Part shown: positions 6,080-7,936 of the stretch, in pieces
How positions within the stretch are numbered: the first letter of the stretch is position 1
Layout of the letters: every line of letters starts with the position of its first letter
Assembly (NCBI GenBank): GCA_026692885.1
Contig: JAPLNJ010000893.1
Location: 1-7,936 of the forward strand
From: Planctomycetota bacterium
GTDB taxonomy: Bacteria; Planctomycetota; Planctomycetia; Pirellulales; Pirellulaceae
Reading direction: 5' to 3'
Length of the DNA: 7,936 nt
Notes under the pieces: model-generated
Seen by the model: only the letters and a program-made list of their open reading frames with translations
What the model was told of the DNA's origin: nothing
Database searches by the model: none
Translations under genes and position numbers: made by a program

Positions 6080-6102
6080 GCCATCACGCGGAGCGTGATG
6101 GC
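6080..6102. repeat. Perfect 10-bp hairpin, inverted partner of the adjacent hairpin
   Basis: GCCATCACGC (6080-6089) and GCGTGATGGC (6093-6102) pair perfectly around GGA. The neighbouring hairpin at 6055-6077 has loop TCC, so the two are the same element in opposite orientations, two bases apart. They differ at one internal base pair (T-A against A-T) with pairing kept. Confidence 0.75.
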
Positions 6103-6120
6103 TACTTTGCAGACCCGACA

Positions 6121-7146
6121 CTAATTCCCTTTCCTTTCGCGATCCAACGCAGACGAGCGAGGCGCCTCAGCGCCCGGATGACGTTGCGGATCCGGATAGC
6201 CGGCCCGCTCGCGGAAGGAGTAGCTTTTCGTATCCCGGCTATGGTAGGCGGTCAGCAATTCGCCCAGGAAGCCAACCGAGAGGAACTGGGCGCCGAGCAG
6301 CATGGCGGCCATCGAGTAATAGAAGATGGCCCGCTCGTGCAGATGGAGCGGTGGGCCGCCCCAGCAGCTCAATCGCGACAGGCACCACCCCACCGTCAGC
6401 GCCAGGACACCCAAGCCGCCCAGCAGGAAACTGATCAGCCCGACGGTGCCCAACAGGTGTTGCGGCCGCTGACCAAACCCGGTCAGGAAGTACACGGTCG
6501 ACAAATCCAGCAGCCCCTTGATAAATCGCCGCAATCCGTATTTCGACACGCCAAACTTGCGGGACCGATGGTTGACAACGATTTCACCCACCGTCCAACC
6601 GCGTGCGGCCGCCAAGACCGGCACGAAACGATGCAACTCACCGTACAATTCGACTTCTTGGACGACCTCGCGACGGTAACACTTGAAGCCGCAGTTGTGG
6701 TCGTGCAACCGGACGCCGGTCAGCCAGCCCACCAGCCAGTTGAACACGCGGGAAGGTCCGACTTTGTGCCAGGGGTCGTGACGCACTTGCTTCCAGCCGC
6801 TGACGACATCCAGCCCCGCTTGGGCCTGTGCCAGGAACCGGGGAATTTCGTGCGGGTCGTCCTGCAGGTCCGCATCCAGCGTGAACACCCATTCGCCGTG
6901 TGCCGCCTCGAATCCCGCGCTGAGCGCCGCGGCCTTGCCGAAGTTGCGGCGGAATCGCCAACCGCGGACGCGCGGGTCGGCGGCAGTCAGACGCTGGATT
7001 TCCGCCCACGAACCATCGGTCGAGCCGTCGTCGACAAAGATAATTTCCAGGTCGTACTGCTGGTCGCTCGCTACCGCCGCCAGTTCCGCGTGCAATTCAG
7101 CGAGACTTTCAGCTTCGTTATAAACCGGGATGACGGCGGTCAACAT
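6121..7146 (-). CDS. GT2 family polyprenyl-phosphate glycosyltransferase (DPM1/GtrB/ArnC type)
   Basis: Predicted to transfer a sugar from a nucleotide-sugar to polyprenyl phosphate on the cytoplasmic membrane face. The 341-residue protein opens LTAVIPVYNEAESL (2-15). It has the nucleotide-binding FVDDGSTDGSW (37-47), the RNFGKAAALSAGF helix (67-79) and the metal-binding DADLQDDP (91-98). HNCGFKCYRR (150-159) and NHRSRKFGVSKYG (192-204) are typical of the dolichol-phosphate-mannose synthase-like group. Two membrane helices follow (about 231-256 and 273-298), as in GtrB-type enzymes. The last ~35 residues are hydrophilic and probably unconserved. ATG 7146 is chosen because it places the GT-A fold at the N-terminus; TTG 7182 would overlap the previous stop and add 12 unlike residues. 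It lies 32 bases after the flippase-like gene and is probably in its operon. The sugar cannot be predicted. Confidence 0.9.
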   Translation of the reverse strand: MLTAVIPVYNEAESLAELHAELAAVASDQQYDLEIIFVDDGSTDGSWAEIQRLTAADPRVRGWRFRRNFGKAAALSAGFEAAHGEWVFTLDADLQDDPHEIPRFLAQAQAGLDVVSGWKQVRHDPWHKVGPSRVFNWLVGWLTGVRLHDHNCGFKCYRREVVQEVELYGELHRFVPVLAAARGWTVGEIVVNHRSRKFGVSKYGLRRFIKGLLDLSTVYFLTGFGQRPQHLLGTVGLISFLLGGLGVLALTVGWCLSRLSCWGGPPLHLHERAIFYYSMAAMLLGAQFLSVGFLGELLTAYHSRDTKSYSFRERAGYPDPQRHPGAEAPRSSALDRERKGN

Positions 7147-7178
7147 TACCACAGATTGGCCTACGCAGGGGCCTGTTG

Positions 7179-7936
7179 TCAACCGTGGATGTCCGCAGCC
7201 TGCGGCTTAATCCAGTACAGCACGGCCGAGCAGGTGACTTCCGCCAGCAGTGACACCAGCCGCACCAGCACCGCGGAGACGACGGCCGCACCAACGCCAT
7301 AGGGCCCGGCCAGCACCTGCATGACCACGTACTCGCGCACTCCCAGGCCACCCGGAACCATGACCACGAAACCCGCCAGAATTGCCATGGCGTAACAGAC
7401 GGTGATGAACGGCAAGTCCTGAATCGTGACGGCGACGATGGTCGTCGTCGGAATGGCCCGCAACGTGGCCCAGAGGCTGAGTCCAAACAGAAACCAGCCC
7501 GGCGCAATCCGGAGCCAGCCGTAGGCCATCAGGCGGTAGTCCAAGCCCGCCAAGGCTTGGTCGATGTTCGGGTTGATCTTGCGTACGCCCAACAGCGGCA
7601 CCAAGCGACGATAGAGGGGCGGCAGCGTCGGAGCGCCGACACAAAGCATGATCGCGACGGCCGTCAGCAGCAACTTCGGCTGATCGCGGACCAGGACGGC
7701 CATCGTCGCCGCCGCCACGCAGGCGCCCACGGCCATCGTCGTCAGCGTCTCCACAAACACCGCTGTCGCGGCCACCGTCGTGTCCACCCGGGGCCCGCGC
7801 ACCAGGCCGGCGCGCAACACCACGACTAAGGCCTTGCCAGGGACATACTTGCCCAGGTGACCGATCGAAAAGGCCCGCAACGCCTCGAACCGCGTCGGTC
7901 GCTGGCCCATGGCCCAGAGCGTCCGGTGCCAGAACA
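7179..7936 (-). CDS. UPF0104/LPG_synthase_TM-family membrane protein, partial (start beyond window)
   Basis: A polytopic membrane protein related to the flippase half of lysyl-phosphatidylglycerol synthase and to AglD-like proteins. In the window 251 C-terminal residues are visible. The frame is still open at 7936: codons before the internal ATG at 7910 read FWHRTLWA and fit the family, so that ATG is not the start. Family features are GHLGKYVPGKALVVVLR near the left end of the visible part and VPGGLGVREYVV about 55 residues from the C-terminus. At least five hydrophobic helices are seen. In this family some members move lipids or lipid-linked sugars across the membrane, but most are uncharacterised. 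Position directly ahead of a polyprenyl-phosphate GT2 supports a role with lipid-linked sugars; this is inference. Confidence 0.85.
   Translation of the reverse strand, partial: FWHRTLWAMGQRPTRFEALRAFSIGHLGKYVPGKALVVVLRAGLVRGPRVDTTVAATAVFVETLTTMAVGACVAAATMAVLVRDQPKLLLTAVAIMLCVGAPTLPPLYRRLVPLLGVRKINPNIDQALAGLDYRLMAYGWLRIAPGWFLFGLSLWATLRAIPTTTIVAVTIQDLPFITVCYAMAILAGFVVMVPGGLGVREYVVMQVLAGPYGVGAAVVSAVLVRLVSLLAEVTCSAVLYWIKPQAADIHG

Noticed and set aside
5275..7302. A 675-codon open frame on the plus strand
   Set aside because: It runs antisense through the GT-C-like gene, the repeats and the whole GT2 gene. Its translation is rich in Arg, Gln, His and Gly with no domain sense. It is the usual antisense shadow in GC-rich DNA.

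Overview
The window looks like chromosome of a GC-rich, free-living Planctomycete, most like a Pirellulales relative. This is an inference from three things: the protein style (a SEC-C-headed alpha-helical protein ending in a 'KIWTPG...LWVPG' tail, and a membrane protein with a 'GVDRGEPSR...LLGHHGVFSLTPLWLLS' stretch), weak or absent Shine-Dalgarno sequences, and intergenic spaces packed with palindromic repeats. No rRNA, tRNA, CRISPR array, transposase or phage gene was seen.

Layout. Bases 1-180 hold a composite palindromic repeat and a UUCG-loop hairpin; 181-335 hold nothing I recognise. Bases 336-2498 (+) are one reading frame for a SEC-C/TPR-like protein of about 720 codons, broken by a single in-frame TAG at codon 77 (564-566). 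After 39 bases comes ribD (2538-3647, +), the bifunctional deaminase/reductase of riboflavin synthesis. Bases 3648-4251 are a convergent intergenic region. It holds a small hairpin repeat and a 311-bp palindromic pair of a ~133-bp repeat, and nothing recognisable from 4069 to 4251.

The right half is on the minus strand. In transcription order it has a UPF0104/LPG_synthase_TM-type membrane protein whose start lies beyond the window (7179-7936), a polyprenyl-phosphate GT2 glycosyltransferase of the DPM1/GtrB type (6121-7146), a 258-bp repeat-filled gap, and a multi-pass GT-C-like membrane protein (4252-5862). A GT2 that loads sugar onto a lipid carrier, a GT-C-like protein that could use the loaded sugar outside the membrane, and a flippase-like protein would fit a lipid-linked sugar pathway for the cell envelope. 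The families support this; the shared pathway is inference.

The most interesting non-coding signal is the repeats. Two gaps more than 5 kb apart (15-154 and 5878-6043) share one architecture: arm, TGTAGG-headed stem, inverted arm, direct arm. A third gap (3758-4068) has a different repeat as an inverted pair. Two adjacent 10-bp hairpins (6055-6102) differ by a compensatory base-pair swap, which suggests the folded form is what is conserved. I did not find a clear new defence system or enzyme system.
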